From CAZNPU01 sp964575335 (GTDB lineage Bacteria > Planctomycetota > Phycisphaerae > Phycisphaerales > SM1A02), in NCBI GenBank assembly GCA_964575335.1, contig CAZNPU010000009.1, forward strand, positions 42,270 to 106,269: DNA of 64,000 bases. The letters run 5' to 3'. Position 1 is the stretch's first letter. Each line of letters starts with the position of its first letter. A program made the position numbers and the translations under genes. The notes below the pieces were generated by a model. That model was given only the letters and a program-made list of their open reading frames with translations, was not told where the DNA came from and did no database searches. Of the stretch, positions 27,655-35,802 are shown in pieces.

Positions 27655-28539
27655 GTGCTTGAGTTTTTCAAAAACCTTGATCGGCGCTGGATCTTTTTGC
27701 TGATGTTCCTGGCCGTGGCAATTCCGATCCTTCTGCAGCTGCGCTTCCCTGAGCGGCCTACCGGGCTGGCTCTCTCCACGTTTGAGACCATTGAAAAGCT
27801 TCCGCCCGGAGCGCCGGTGCTGCTGTCATACGACTTCGACCCGGCTAGCGAGGGCGAACTGGGACCGATGGCCACGGCTTTTGTGCGTCACTGCGCCGAG
27901 AAGAAGTTGAAGATGTACTTCATGGCGTTGTGGCCGGTCGGGCCGCAGATGATCGATGACATAATCGAGAAGGTCATTCGTCGCGACTTTCCGGATCTTG
28001 TGTATGGCGAGGATTACGTGAACCTCGGTTTCAAGGCCGGAAACGAAGGCGTCATCAAAGTCATTGTGACCAACCTGCGTCAGATGTACACGACGGATGA
28101 CGACGGCACGCCGATCGACGCCATTCCGATGATGAGAAACATCCGCAGCGTGCGCGATTTTGATCTGGTGATCAACGTCAGCGCGGGCTATGCCGGCACA
28201 AAAGAGTGGGTGCAGTATGCGGTGACGCCCTTCCCGAATGACATCACACTGGTGGCCGGCTGCACCGGCGTGCAGGCGCCGCTGCTGTATCCCTACATCC
28301 CTCAGCAGTTGCCCGGATTGCTGGGCGCGATCAAAGGCGCAGCTGAATACGAGGCGCTGGTCATGGACAAATACGGCAAGAAGGATGAAAAAGGCGAATT
28401 CCTTCCGGAGGAAGGTCAATACCTTGAGGGCATTCGCCGCATGGGGCCGCAACTGGTGGCGCACCTGCTGATGATCTTTCTGATCATCGCAGGCAACGTC
28501 ATTTTCTTCCTCGATCGCAAGCGAAAGGTTGGCGCATGA
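27655..28539 (+). CDS. Bitopic envelope protein of the GlmL-type cluster (2)
   Basis: A 294-aa protein with one N-terminal (about 8-25) and one C-terminal (about 268-285) hydrophobic segment flanking an alpha/beta domain. The domain runs PVLLSYDFDP, MYFMALWPVGPQMID, YGEDYVNLGFKAGNEGVIKV, DLVINVSAGYAGTKEWVQY and LVAGCTGVQAPLLYPYIP. The strand-loop pattern resembles a periplasmic Rossmann-like sensor or binding domain, but no known family is clear. The GTG start at 27655 is 4 bases after the preceding stop. The stop overlaps the next start by 4 bases. Confidence 0.8.
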   Translation: MLEFFKNLDRRWIFLLMFLAVAIPILLQLRFPERPTGLALSTFETIEKLPPGAPVLLSYDFDPASEGELGPMATAFVRHCAEKKLKMYFMALWPVGPQMIDDIIEKVIRRDFPDLVYGEDYVNLGFKAGNEGVIKVIVTNLRQMYTTDDDGTPIDAIPMMRNIRSVRDFDLVINVSAGYAGTKEWVQYAVTPFPNDITLVAGCTGVQAPLLYPYIPQQLPGLLGAIKGAAEYEALVMDKYGKKDEKGEFLPEEGQYLEGIRRMGPQLVAHLLMIFLIIAGNVIFFLDRKRKVGA

Positions 28540-29630
28540 AACTCGAGACGATGATCTGGATGCTCCTGTTTCTCGTCGGCGGCAGCTTCCTGCTTGCCCG
28601 GGCGTTGTTCACTGAGCACGGCTACGGCAAGGTGTACGTGAAGGCGGTCGAGCATACCTATGTCGAGTTGCCGGAGATCGAAGCCTTAGGCGGCGATCCG
28701 AACAAGACAACGTGGATCAGCCTGAACTCGGACGATGTGCTTGATTATGAGCTGCAGCAGATTCAGCAGGCTCCAACGATCCAGTGGACCGAGTATCAGA
28801 TCGCGCAGCCCAAGGACTACTGGCAGGCTGTGGCGAAAGATCCAAACCAGACCACCTATCGGTTCAGCCTTACGCGAACGATCGGTTTGTGGGCGGCGGC
28901 GTTCTTTACGCTGGCGATCTTCTCGTTCCTGTACAAAGACAATCCGCTGTACAAGATCGCTGAGGCAGTGGTGGTAGGGGTATCGGCAGCGTATTGGATG
29001 GTGGTTGGATTCTGGGACACGATTGTGCCCAACCTCATCGCCAAGCTGGCTCCGCATGCAATGCAGGCATGGGCGCTGCCGGGACTTTCAGGCGGCGACC
29101 TTGTCCCCAGTTACATTTATCTGCTGCCGCTGTTGCTGGGCATTCTGCTGCTGATGCGCTTGTCGCCGGTGGGAGGGTGGATCAGCCGCTGGCCGCTGGC
29201 GTTCATCATCGGAACGACCGCAGGGTTGCGACTGATTGCGTATATCCACGGCGACTTCCTCGCACAGATTCGCAACAGCATTGTGCCTCTGGTTGTCATC
29301 AGCGATGTGCCCGGCGAAGGGTTCCTGCTGGGCCAGTCGATCGAGAACACGATTCTCGTCATCGGCATCCTGGCCTGCCTTGTGTATTTCTTCTTCTCGT
29401 TCGAACACAAGGGCATTGTGGGCAAGACCGCCAAGGTGGGCATCTGGTTCCTCATGATCACCTTCGGGGCGGCCTTTGGCTTCACCGTCATGGGCCGCAT
29501 CGCGCTGCTGGCGATCCGGCTGGAATTCCTCTTTGACGACTGGCTCTGGCTGATTGACCCCATCGGACGGCGGATCGTGGAGACTTCGACGGCGATGGTG
29601 GTGAACTGGCAGATTCCGATGCTGCTTTGA
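28536..29630 (+). CDS. Polytopic membrane protein of the GlmL-type cluster (3)
   Basis: A 364-aa protein. An N-terminal anchor (about 5-25) is followed by a 90-residue extracytoplasmic stretch (EHGYGKVYVKAVEHTYVELPEIEAL), then eight or so hydrophobic segments. No catalytic motif is recognised. The ATG overlaps the preceding stop (ATGA), so it is translationally coupled. It is the last gene of the cluster. Two compact hairpins follow the stop at 29646-29663 and 29687-29704. Confidence 0.8.
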   Translation: MKLETMIWMLLFLVGGSFLLARALFTEHGYGKVYVKAVEHTYVELPEIEALGGDPNKTTWISLNSDDVLDYELQQIQQAPTIQWTEYQIAQPKDYWQAVAKDPNQTTYRFSLTRTIGLWAAAFFTLAIFSFLYKDNPLYKIAEAVVVGVSAAYWMVVGFWDTIVPNLIAKLAPHAMQAWALPGLSGGDLVPSYIYLLPLLLGILLLMRLSPVGGWISRWPLAFIIGTTAGLRLIAYIHGDFLAQIRNSIVPLVVISDVPGEGFLLGQSIENTILVIGILACLVYFFFSFEHKGIVGKTAKVGIWFLMITFGAAFGFTVMGRIALLAIRLEFLFDDWLWLIDPIGRRIVETSTAMVVNWQIPMLL

Positions 29631-29645
29631 GCGATTTTTAAGCCA

Positions 29646-29704
29646 GGTCATCCCGGAATGACCGGGCGGCACTGGCGGACAGATGCGCCCCCAGCAGTGG
29701 GGGC
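29646..29704 (+). terminator. Two tandem hairpins after the GlmL-type cluster
   Basis: GGTCAT/ATGACC (29646-29651 with 29658-29663) and GCCCCCA/TGGGGGC (29687-29693 with 29698-29704, loop GCAG) follow the last gene by 15 and 56 bases. Neither has a T-run, so they could act as transcript-end stabilisers or Rho-assisted terminators rather than classical intrinsic terminators. Confidence 0.4.
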
Positions 29705-29763
29705 TGGCGATGCGTTCTTACTGACACGCGACATCGGACTGACCTGTTGGCAGGTTGATGTCG

Positions 29764-29792
29764 TTGACATTCAAAGGCTGGGGTTTTAGACT
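29764..29792 (+). promoter_or_regulatory. Sigma-70-type promoter for rpmF-plsX-fabH
   Basis: TTGACA at 29764-29769, a 17-base spacer and TAGACT at 29787-29792. The predicted start is near 29799, leaving a leader of about 215 bases before rpmF. The leader contains a GC-rich potential hairpin (GCCGCC with GGCGGC, about 29817-29853). The rest of 29631-30013 carries no convincing gene. Confidence 0.6.
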
Positions 29793-30013
29793 TGGTGCTC
29801 GCTCGATTGCCGGTTCCGCCGCCTGGTTTTCGCCCTATGCGGGCTGTCGGCGGCATGGGGCTGGATGTCGTCCGCGGGGCGGCGCGTCGGGCTGGACTTT
29901 CGAGCCTCACAGTGCTCGTCAGTCGTTTGCATCCTTAATTCTTTCGAACGAAACTGATCAAACAAAACTGAAGCGCATTTTGCGTATCGTATTTTGAGAA
30001 GAGGTTACTCGCT

Positions 30014-30196
30014 ATGCACCCGTGTTTTCGTATCTCTCCCAGCCGCAAAGGCAAGCGTCGCTCGCACCACGCGCTGCGGCCGCAGCACGCGGTGCAGTGC
30101 CCCAATTGTCAATCGGCGAAGCGGCCGCATCAGGCATGCCCGACGTGTGGCTACGTGCGCCCGGGGCTGATGGTCAAAGTCGGCGGAGAAGAATAA
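30014..30196 (+). CDS. rpmF: 50S ribosomal protein L32
   Basis: A 60-aa ribosomal protein. The N-terminal basic part (SRKGKRRSHHAL) and the zinc ribbon CPNC...CPTC with CGYVRPG are typical of the zinc-binding form of L32. It lies 3 bases upstream of plsX, the common bacterial arrangement rpmF-plsX-fabH. An AAGAGG Shine-Dalgarno precedes the ATG. The usual upstream DUF177 gene is not visible. Confidence 0.95.
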   Translation: MHPCFRISPSRKGKRRSHHALRPQHAVQCPNCQSAKRPHQACPTCGYVRPGLMVKVGGEE

Positions 30197-30199
30197 TCC

Positions 30200-31219
30200 A
30201 TGCGAATTGGCGTGGACGTGATGGGCGGCGACAATGCCCCCAACGCCATACTCGACGGCGCGTTGGCTGCCTTGGAGAAACTCAGTCCCAGTGATGAACT
30301 GGTGCTGGTTGGCGACGCTGGCGTGATCGGCCCGGCTGTTGCGTCGCTGCCGCCGGAGCGGGCGGGGCAGGTCACGGTTGTTGGCACGACACAGGTTGTA
30401 GGCATGGATGAACCGCCGGTGGAAGCGGTGCGCACCAAGCCCGACAGTTCGATTGCCGTGCTGTGCCGCATGGCCAGCCCCAAGAATGACAATCCGGTGG
30501 ACGTGGTGATTTCCGCTGGCTCAACCGGCGCGCAGGTGACTGCAGCGCAGATGTACATGCGGCGTTTGCCGAACGTTCATCGCCCGGGTATTGCCGTGGC
30601 GATCCCCACATTTGCCGGTCCGGTGGTGCTGATTGACGTTGGCGCGAACATCGAGCCCAAGCCGCATCATCTGGCGCAGTATGGCGTGATGGGTGATGTG
30701 TATGCCCGGGCGATCTTGGGCATTTCCAAGCCGCGTGTGGCGCTGATGAATGTTGGCGGCGAAGAGCAAAAAGGCACCGCCGAGATGAAAGAAGCCCGCG
30801 AACGGCTTCGCACGGCCGAGGGACTGAATTTCATCGGCTATGTCGAAGGACGCGGCGTATTCGACGGCGAAGCGGATGTAATCATCACCGACGGCGTTGT
30901 GGGCAATGTCATGCTCAAGCTTGCAGAGGGGCTTTCGGAAGGCATTTTCAAGAGCCTCAAGCGGGAGGTCATGAGCATAGATCCCAGCCTGGCGGCGCGA
31001 CTCGATCCGGTGGTTCGCGCGATCTACGCCAAGCACGATTATCACGAATACGGTGGCGCGCCGCTGCTTGGCGTGAACGGCGTGTGCATCATCAGCCACG
31101 GGTCCAGCGTTGCCCGCACCATTACCAACGCGATTCTCAAATCCAAGCTCTTTGTTGAGGCCAAGGTCAATCAGGCCATCAGCCAGCGGCTTGGTGCGAT
31201 GGAAGAAGTTCCGGCATGA
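30200..31219 (+). CDS. plsX: Phosphate acyltransferase PlsX
   Basis: This peripheral membrane enzyme converts acyl-ACP and phosphate to acyl-phosphate, the donor for PlsY. The 339-aa protein has the family start RIGVDVMGGDNAP, GSTGAQVTAA near residue 110, the NVGGEEQKGT segment and GVNGVCIISHGSS near the end. The stop overlaps the fabH ATG (ATGA), showing coupling of phospholipid and fatty-acid initiation. Confidence 0.96.
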   Translation: MRIGVDVMGGDNAPNAILDGALAALEKLSPSDELVLVGDAGVIGPAVASLPPERAGQVTVVGTTQVVGMDEPPVEAVRTKPDSSIAVLCRMASPKNDNPVDVVISAGSTGAQVTAAQMYMRRLPNVHRPGIAVAIPTFAGPVVLIDVGANIEPKPHHLAQYGVMGDVYARAILGISKPRVALMNVGGEEQKGTAEMKEARERLRTAEGLNFIGYVEGRGVFDGEADVIITDGVVGNVMLKLAEGLSEGIFKSLKREVMSIDPSLAARLDPVVRAIYAKHDYHEYGGAPLLGVNGVCIISHGSSVARTITNAILKSKLFVEAKVNQAISQRLGAMEEVPA

Positions 31220-32217
31220 CATTGGCGGTTCCATGTGGAGTGCGCGTCGCTGGTGTTGGCTCAGCTGTCCCGGAGCGTGTACTTACAAACTTCGATCTTG
31301 AAAAGATATTGGATACCAGCGACGAATGGATCGTCCAGCGGACGGGCATTCGTGAACGCCGGATCGTCGATCAGTCGCGCGAGGGAACGTACACGCTGGG
31401 GCGTGACGCCATGCACCGCGCACTGGAAAATGCAAACATGCGCGGGTCCGATCTGGACCTGGTCATCTTCGCATCGGTGACGGCGGAAATGACCTGCCCG
31501 TCCAACGCCTGTCGCGTTGCGCTGGATGTCGGCGCAGCTGGTGCAGCGGCATTTGATCTGGTGGCGGCCTGCTCGGGATTCGTTTACGCCATCAACATTG
31601 CGGATTCGCTGATACGCAGCGGGCGTCACAAAGCAATCGGCGTCATTGGATGCGACGCCATGAGCACCGTGTGCGATTACACCGAACGCAGCGTGTCGAT
31701 TCTGTTCGGCGATGCGGCAGGTGCAGTGGTGCTCACCCGCGATGACGATCCGACACGCGGCTGCATGTACCAACTGCTCGGCGCCGACGGCACGATGTGG
31801 GAATCGCTGTACATGCCGCGGCGATGCAACGAGATTCCCGAGAAAGACAAAAACAATCCCATTCGCCTGGGATGTTTGCGCATGAACGGCCGCGAGGTCT
31901 ACAAATTCGCGGTCAACAAGTTCCGTGAAGTGATTGAAGATGCGCTCAACGCCACCGGTTTGACCGCTGATCAGATCAGCCAGTTCGTGTGCCATCAATC
32001 CAACGTGCGCATCATTGATGCTGCAAAAGAACGGCTGGGATTGCCTGACGAAAAGGTGTATGTGAACATCGATCGCTTCGGGAACAGCTCGGCCGGATCG
32101 GTGGGACTGTGCTTCGATCAATTGTGGCGCGCAGGCAAGATCAAGTACGGCGACCATGTTGTCCTGGTCGCGTTCGGCGGCGGGTTGACGTGGGCATCCA
32201 GTGTCTGGAAGCTCTAG
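31216..32217 (+). CDS. fabH: 3-oxoacyl-ACP synthase III
   Basis: FabH condenses acetyl-CoA (or a branched starter) with malonyl-ACP to start fatty-acid chains. The 333-aa protein has the full Cys-His-Asn triad: C119 in VAACSGF, H260 in VCHQSN, N290 in DRFGNSS. It also has the C-terminal GGGLTWASSVWKL signature. It is translationally coupled to plsX. The stretch RCNEIPEKDKNNPIRLG (about 203-219) is a somewhat longer loop than in E. coli FabH. Confidence 0.96.
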   Translation: MTLAVPCGVRVAGVGSAVPERVLTNFDLEKILDTSDEWIVQRTGIRERRIVDQSREGTYTLGRDAMHRALENANMRGSDLDLVIFASVTAEMTCPSNACRVALDVGAAGAAAFDLVAACSGFVYAINIADSLIRSGRHKAIGVIGCDAMSTVCDYTERSVSILFGDAAGAVVLTRDDDPTRGCMYQLLGADGTMWESLYMPRRCNEIPEKDKNNPIRLGCLRMNGREVYKFAVNKFREVIEDALNATGLTADQISQFVCHQSNVRIIDAAKERLGLPDEKVYVNIDRFGNSSAGSVGLCFDQLWRAGKIKYGDHVVLVAFGGGLTWASSVWKL

Positions 32218-32600
32218 CAATCAGCGCCGGCCCGGTGCATTGAGGCTGACCGTGAAAGCTGGCGCATCTTTCTTCTTCAGATAATTCGCAAGTTCGACGG
32301 CATTGACGCAGCGATGTCGCGATGTCGCGGCATCGCGGAGCAGGTTGCGTCACCGACATCTCAATCAATTCGGTGCGACATGTCCAGCTTGTATCGGCCG
32401 CGATTTTTTGCGACAGCGTCAGTGCAAGGCCGATTCAATCGCCCGTTATGGCCGTTGCGAGGCAGGTCGGATAGTGGTTGCTCGAAGGGCAAACCTCGCT
32501 TCGTGAGCTATGCTGCACGCACGCAGAACGGTGATTGATCGGTGAGTTGCAGCTGCGCGATTTCGCCGGGATGCTACAGTACCGCTCTTTGGAGTTGTGT
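32218..32600. other. Intergenic region between fabH and fabD
   Basis: 383 bases without a convincing gene. It contains a short repetitive stretch of GCGATGTC units at about 32310-32330. A TACAGT hexamer at 32575-32580 lies about 20 bases before the fabD ATG and could be a -10 element, so fabD may have its own promoter. No intrinsic terminator after fabH is visible. Confidence 0.4.
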
Positions 32601-33524
32601 ATGGCACAGCAAGCGATCATTCTCTGTCCAGGTCAGGGCGCACAGGCTGTTGGCATGGGAAAGGCGTGGTTCGACGCAAGCGAAGCGGCGCGGGCCACAT
32701 TTGCAGAAGCTGATGAAGCGCTTGGCGATTCGCTGGGCGGTCGCCTGAGCGATCTGTGCTTTGCCGGGCCTGCGGATCGACTCAATCAAACCGACGTGAG
32801 CCAGCCTGCGCTTTATGTCTGCGGCGTGGCGTGTTTTCGCGCGATGCAGGAGCGGGGCGATGTTCTGCAGCCGGTTGCAGCAGCAGGGCTTTCACTGGGC
32901 GAATACACGGCGCTTCACCTGGCTGGCGTATTCAGCTTTGTCGATGGTCTGAAACTTGTGGCGTTGCGCGGCCGACTGATGCAGGAAGCAGCGGTCGCAT
33001 CAAAAGGCGGCATGGTCGCGCTGATCGGCGCCGACGACGAGCAGGCCAAGGCAATATGTGAGCAGGCAGCAGGCGAGGAAGTGCTGGTATGCGCCAATTT
33101 CAACGCGCCAGGGCAGATTGTCATTTCCGGCCACGCCGGCGCATGCCAGCGAGCGGTGGAAGTCGCCGGCAGCATGAACGTGCGGGCCACGCCGTTGACG
33201 GTGGCGGGGGCGTTTCATTCCCCGCTGATGCAGCCGGCAGCGGACGAAATGGCCAAAGCTTTGGCAACCGTTTCCTTTCAGAAACCGAACATTCCGGTCT
33301 GGTCGAACGTTACGGCTCAGCCGCATGATTCAAACGATCTGGAACTTCTCAAGCAGCGGCTCGTCGAACAGATCGTCCATCCGGTACGATGGTCACAAAG
33401 TTGTCAGGCTCTTGTTGCGAGCGTACAGGGGGAATTTCACGAACTGGCGCCCGGAACGGTGCTGCGAGGTCTGATGCGACGAATCGATCGAAATGCAAAG
33501 GTGACAAGTCATGATCAACCGTAA
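32601..33524 (+). CDS. fabD: Malonyl-CoA:ACP transacylase
   Basis: FabD loads malonyl groups onto ACP. The ATG at 32601 with a GGAG sequence about 9 bases upstream gives 307 aa, the family length. It begins directly before LCPGQGAQAVGMG. The catalytic Ser is S98 in GLSLGEY and the catalytic His is H206 in GAFHSPLM. The stop overlaps the lipoprotein gene by 14 bases. An upstream ATG at 32535 in frame adds 22 unconserved residues and is rejected. Confidence 0.95.
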   Translation: MAQQAIILCPGQGAQAVGMGKAWFDASEAARATFAEADEALGDSLGGRLSDLCFAGPADRLNQTDVSQPALYVCGVACFRAMQERGDVLQPVAAAGLSLGEYTALHLAGVFSFVDGLKLVALRGRLMQEAAVASKGGMVALIGADDEQAKAICEQAAGEEVLVCANFNAPGQIVISGHAGACQRAVEVAGSMNVRATPLTVAGAFHSPLMQPAADEMAKALATVSFQKPNIPVWSNVTAQPHDSNDLELLKQRLVEQIVHPVRWSQSCQALVASVQGEFHELAPGTVLRGLMRRIDRNAKVTSHDQP

Positions 33525-34311
33525 GAAGAACTGGCTTTCGATGAGTCTCTGTGCAGCGGCCGGCCTGAGCCTGGCGCTGGTTGCAGCAGGTTGCAGCAGC
33601 AGCGAGGAGCCGGAAGTTGTGCAAGCAGCGCCCGCGCCGCCGCCACCGCCGCCTGCACCGCCGAAGCCATCGTTGACGCCGATCTCGGAGTTGATGGTGG
33701 AGCTGAACATCGATCCTCGCGTCAGTCTGGCTGAAGAGCACGCGCCGCGCACCAATGCCGAGCGGCGTGCGGTGCTGGAATTCTTTGATGCCATTGCACG
33801 AGGCAACGCCAACGCGATGCGGGGCATGATTTCGCTTGCTGATCAGTACGAGCTTGCAGCAATGGTGAAGTCAGGCGAGTGGAAGCAGATCGTTTCGAAG
33901 ATCGAGATGATTCGCGTGCAAACAGGCGACAACTCGCTTGGCCAGAAGTGCGCCGCAGCGGTGATCGAGGTTGGTCGTGGCAGTAACATGTCTTTCCAGC
34001 CGCAGATGTGGTATTACGAGATTCGCGGCGAGAACGCTTTGTTCGAGGCCGCTCCGACCCCGCCGGGCATCATGGACCGGCTCACTGGTGATTGGATCGC
34101 TTCATGGCATGCAGTGCTTGAAGAAGAAATGCTGCTTGCGGAGAAGCCCGATGAGGAGCTTGATCCGTTTCAGATTGAAGTGAATGGTGATGACGAGGAA
34201 AGCACCTCGACATCATCAACAGGTTCCGGCGGTCCTACCGGCAGAGCGCCGACTCGTCCGCCAATTACCAATCCCGTGCCGGCGCCTGGCACGCCGTTTC
34301 CCACGAACTGA
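33511..34311 (+). CDS. Lipoprotein of unknown function inside the fab cluster
   Basis: A 266-aa protein with a lipoprotein signal (residues 5-27) and lipobox VAAGC, Cys28. A proline run (PAPPPPPPAPPKP, about 42-54) follows. A globular mostly helical domain covers about 60-190, and a Thr/Ser/Pro-rich acidic tail about 225-266. The middle domain resembles a small SnoaL/NTF2-like or helical fold but I cannot assign it. It overlaps fabD by 14 bases and is followed by an intrinsic terminator, so it closes this transcript. Confidence 0.8.
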   Translation: MINRKKNWLSMSLCAAAGLSLALVAAGCSSSEEPEVVQAAPAPPPPPPAPPKPSLTPISELMVELNIDPRVSLAEEHAPRTNAERRAVLEFFDAIARGNANAMRGMISLADQYELAAMVKSGEWKQIVSKIEMIRVQTGDNSLGQKCAAAVIEVGRGSNMSFQPQMWYYEIRGENALFEAAPTPPGIMDRLTGDWIASWHAVLEEEMLLAEKPDEELDPFQIEVNGDDEESTSTSSTGSGGPTGRAPTRPPITNPVPAPGTPFPTN

Positions 34312-34355
34312 TCTCTCGTCGCCGATTGGCAAGCACGGTTTTCTGAGTAGAATCC

Positions 34356-34380
34356 AAGCCCGCACGTGCGGGCTTTTTCT
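34356..34380 (+). terminator. Intrinsic terminator after fabD-lipoprotein
   Basis: AAGCCCGC (34356-34363), loop ACGT, GCGGGCTT (34368-34375), then TTTC and more pyrimidines. This perfect 8-bp stem separates the rpmF/fabD transcript from fabG. Confidence 0.9.
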
Positions 34381-34424
34381 TTGGACTGAATTTCAGATTC
34401 AAGAGGTGTGCTATCGAACAGCGA

Positions 34425-35147
34425 GTGGCAATCGTAACGGGCGCCAGCCGCGGTATTGGACGGGCCATTGCAATGCGATTGGCCTCCGAGGGCCGGTATG
34501 TCGTTCTGGTGAGCCGATCCGTTGACGCATTGCAGGCTGTCTGCAATGAAATCGTCGAGAAAGGCGGCCGGGCGGAGGTTCGCACCTGCGACATCGGTGA
34601 TGGAAACGCGCTGGCGGAATTGATCGAAGACGTCGCATCAACGCACGGGCGGCTGGACATTCTGGTCAACAATGCAGGCATTACCCGTGACGGACTGGTG
34701 CTTCGAATGACCGATGCGGATTTTGATGATGTCATTCGAGTCAATCTTCGATCAGCCTTTGTGGCCTGTCGTGCAGCGGCACGACCAATGATGCGCGGTC
34801 GATTCGGCCGCATCATCAACATTGGATCGGTAACGGGCATCGTGGGAAATGCCGGCCAGGCCAATTACGCTGCCGCCAAGGCTGGGCTGGTGGGTTTGAC
34901 CAAATCGCTGGCCAAAGAACTGGGATCCAAGGGCATTACTGCAAACGTGGTTGCTCCGGGATTTGTCGATACCGACATGACGATGGTGCTGCCGCAGCAA
35001 CTGAAAGATGAGGTCACCAAGACCATACCGGTTCGCCGATTCGGCACTGCGGATGAAATCGCCCATGCCGTCTCGTTCGTAGCCTCTGACCAAGCCAGCT
35101 ACTTCACCGGCCAGGTGCTGGTGGTGGATGGCGGGCTGGCGATGTAG
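34425..35147 (+). CDS. fabG: 3-oxoacyl-ACP reductase
   Basis: FabG reduces 3-oxoacyl-ACP with NADPH. It has TGASRGIG at 5-12, NNAG at 82-85, the triad S135-Y148-K152 (GSVTG, YAAAK) and the end DQASYFTGQVLVVDGGLAM. The first standard start is GTG 34425, which has no Shine-Dalgarno at a proper distance. An in-frame ATC at 34413 lies 6 bases after AAGAGG and would restore the usual N-terminus (EQRVAIVTGA), so the true start may be the rare ATC codon. The gene lies just downstream of the terminator. Confidence 0.95.
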   Translation: MAIVTGASRGIGRAIAMRLASEGRYVVLVSRSVDALQAVCNEIVEKGGRAEVRTCDIGDGNALAELIEDVASTHGRLDILVNNAGITRDGLVLRMTDADFDDVIRVNLRSAFVACRAAARPMMRGRFGRIINIGSVTGIVGNAGQANYAAAKAGLVGLTKSLAKELGSKGITANVVAPGFVDTDMTMVLPQQLKDEVTKTIPVRRFGTADEIAHAVSFVASDQASYFTGQVLVVDGGLAM

Positions 35148-35367
35148 CAGGCCCATGCACGAAGCCCTGCAGTAAGCGATGTTGGGCCGTGTGCGTAGGG
35201 CAGCAGGGCGGCACGGGCCAATGCCGCGCGTCGATATGCGTAACACCGTATCCCTAAGCCGTGCCTGTTGGGCCGGCTCGAGCCAGGCACGCCACCCGCG
35301 GAACTCAACAGGCGGCGGGAGGAAAATTGATCAAATCGACTTGAGAAATGTGCCCGGCTTACCTGCC

Positions 35368-35396
35368 TTGATGCACTTGCACCACGCGGCTATATT
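35368..35396 (+). promoter_or_regulatory. Sigma-70-type promoter for acpP
   Basis: TTGATG at 35368-35373, a 17-base spacer and TATATT at 35391-35396. The predicted start is near 35403, about 49 bases before the acpP GTG. The rest of the 304-base gap 35148-35451 shows nothing else. Confidence 0.7.
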
Positions 35397-35451
35397 GTGT
35401 GCTTAGGGCAGAGTTCAGCCCAACTCAAAGGACCACTAGGAGTACCTACCC

Positions 35452-35697
35452 GTGACGGAAGCCGAGATCGAAGCAAAGGTCATCGACATAGTTGCCGAAC
35501 AAATGGGCGTCGATAAGTCCGAGATCACTCGCGAGACCAGCTTCGCCAACGATCTTAATGCTGACAGCCTCGACACTGTCGAGCTGGTTATGGAATTCGA
35601 GGATGAGTTTGAAACCTCGATTCCTGATGAAGAAGCTGAGAAGATCCAGACAGTCGGTCAGGCCATCGATTACATCAAGCGAGCTGCCGGTGTGTAA
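35452..35697 (+). CDS. acpP: Acyl carrier protein
   Basis: An 81-aa acidic four-helix carrier. S39 in ADSLDTVELV is the 4'-phosphopantetheine attachment site. The GTG start at 35452 follows AGGAG at a 9-base spacing. The gene lies between fabG and fabF as in many bacteria and has a well-matched promoter of its own. Confidence 0.97.
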   Translation: MTEAEIEAKVIDIVAEQMGVDKSEITRETSFANDLNADSLDTVELVMEFEDEFETSIPDEEAEKIQTVGQAIDYIKRAAGV

Positions 35698-35802
35698 GCA
35701 GCCCTCGGCACTGCAGCAAGCGAATTCGAATCATGCCGGCCACGCGCTCCGGTCTGCCGGGTCGGAGGTGCTGCGTCGTCGGCCAGCCGGTTTCCTGTGC
35801 AT

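Noticed and set aside
29755..29997. An 80-residue frame upstream of rpmF
   Set aside because: It starts upstream of the predicted promoter's -35 and has no DUF177-like pattern expected at this position.
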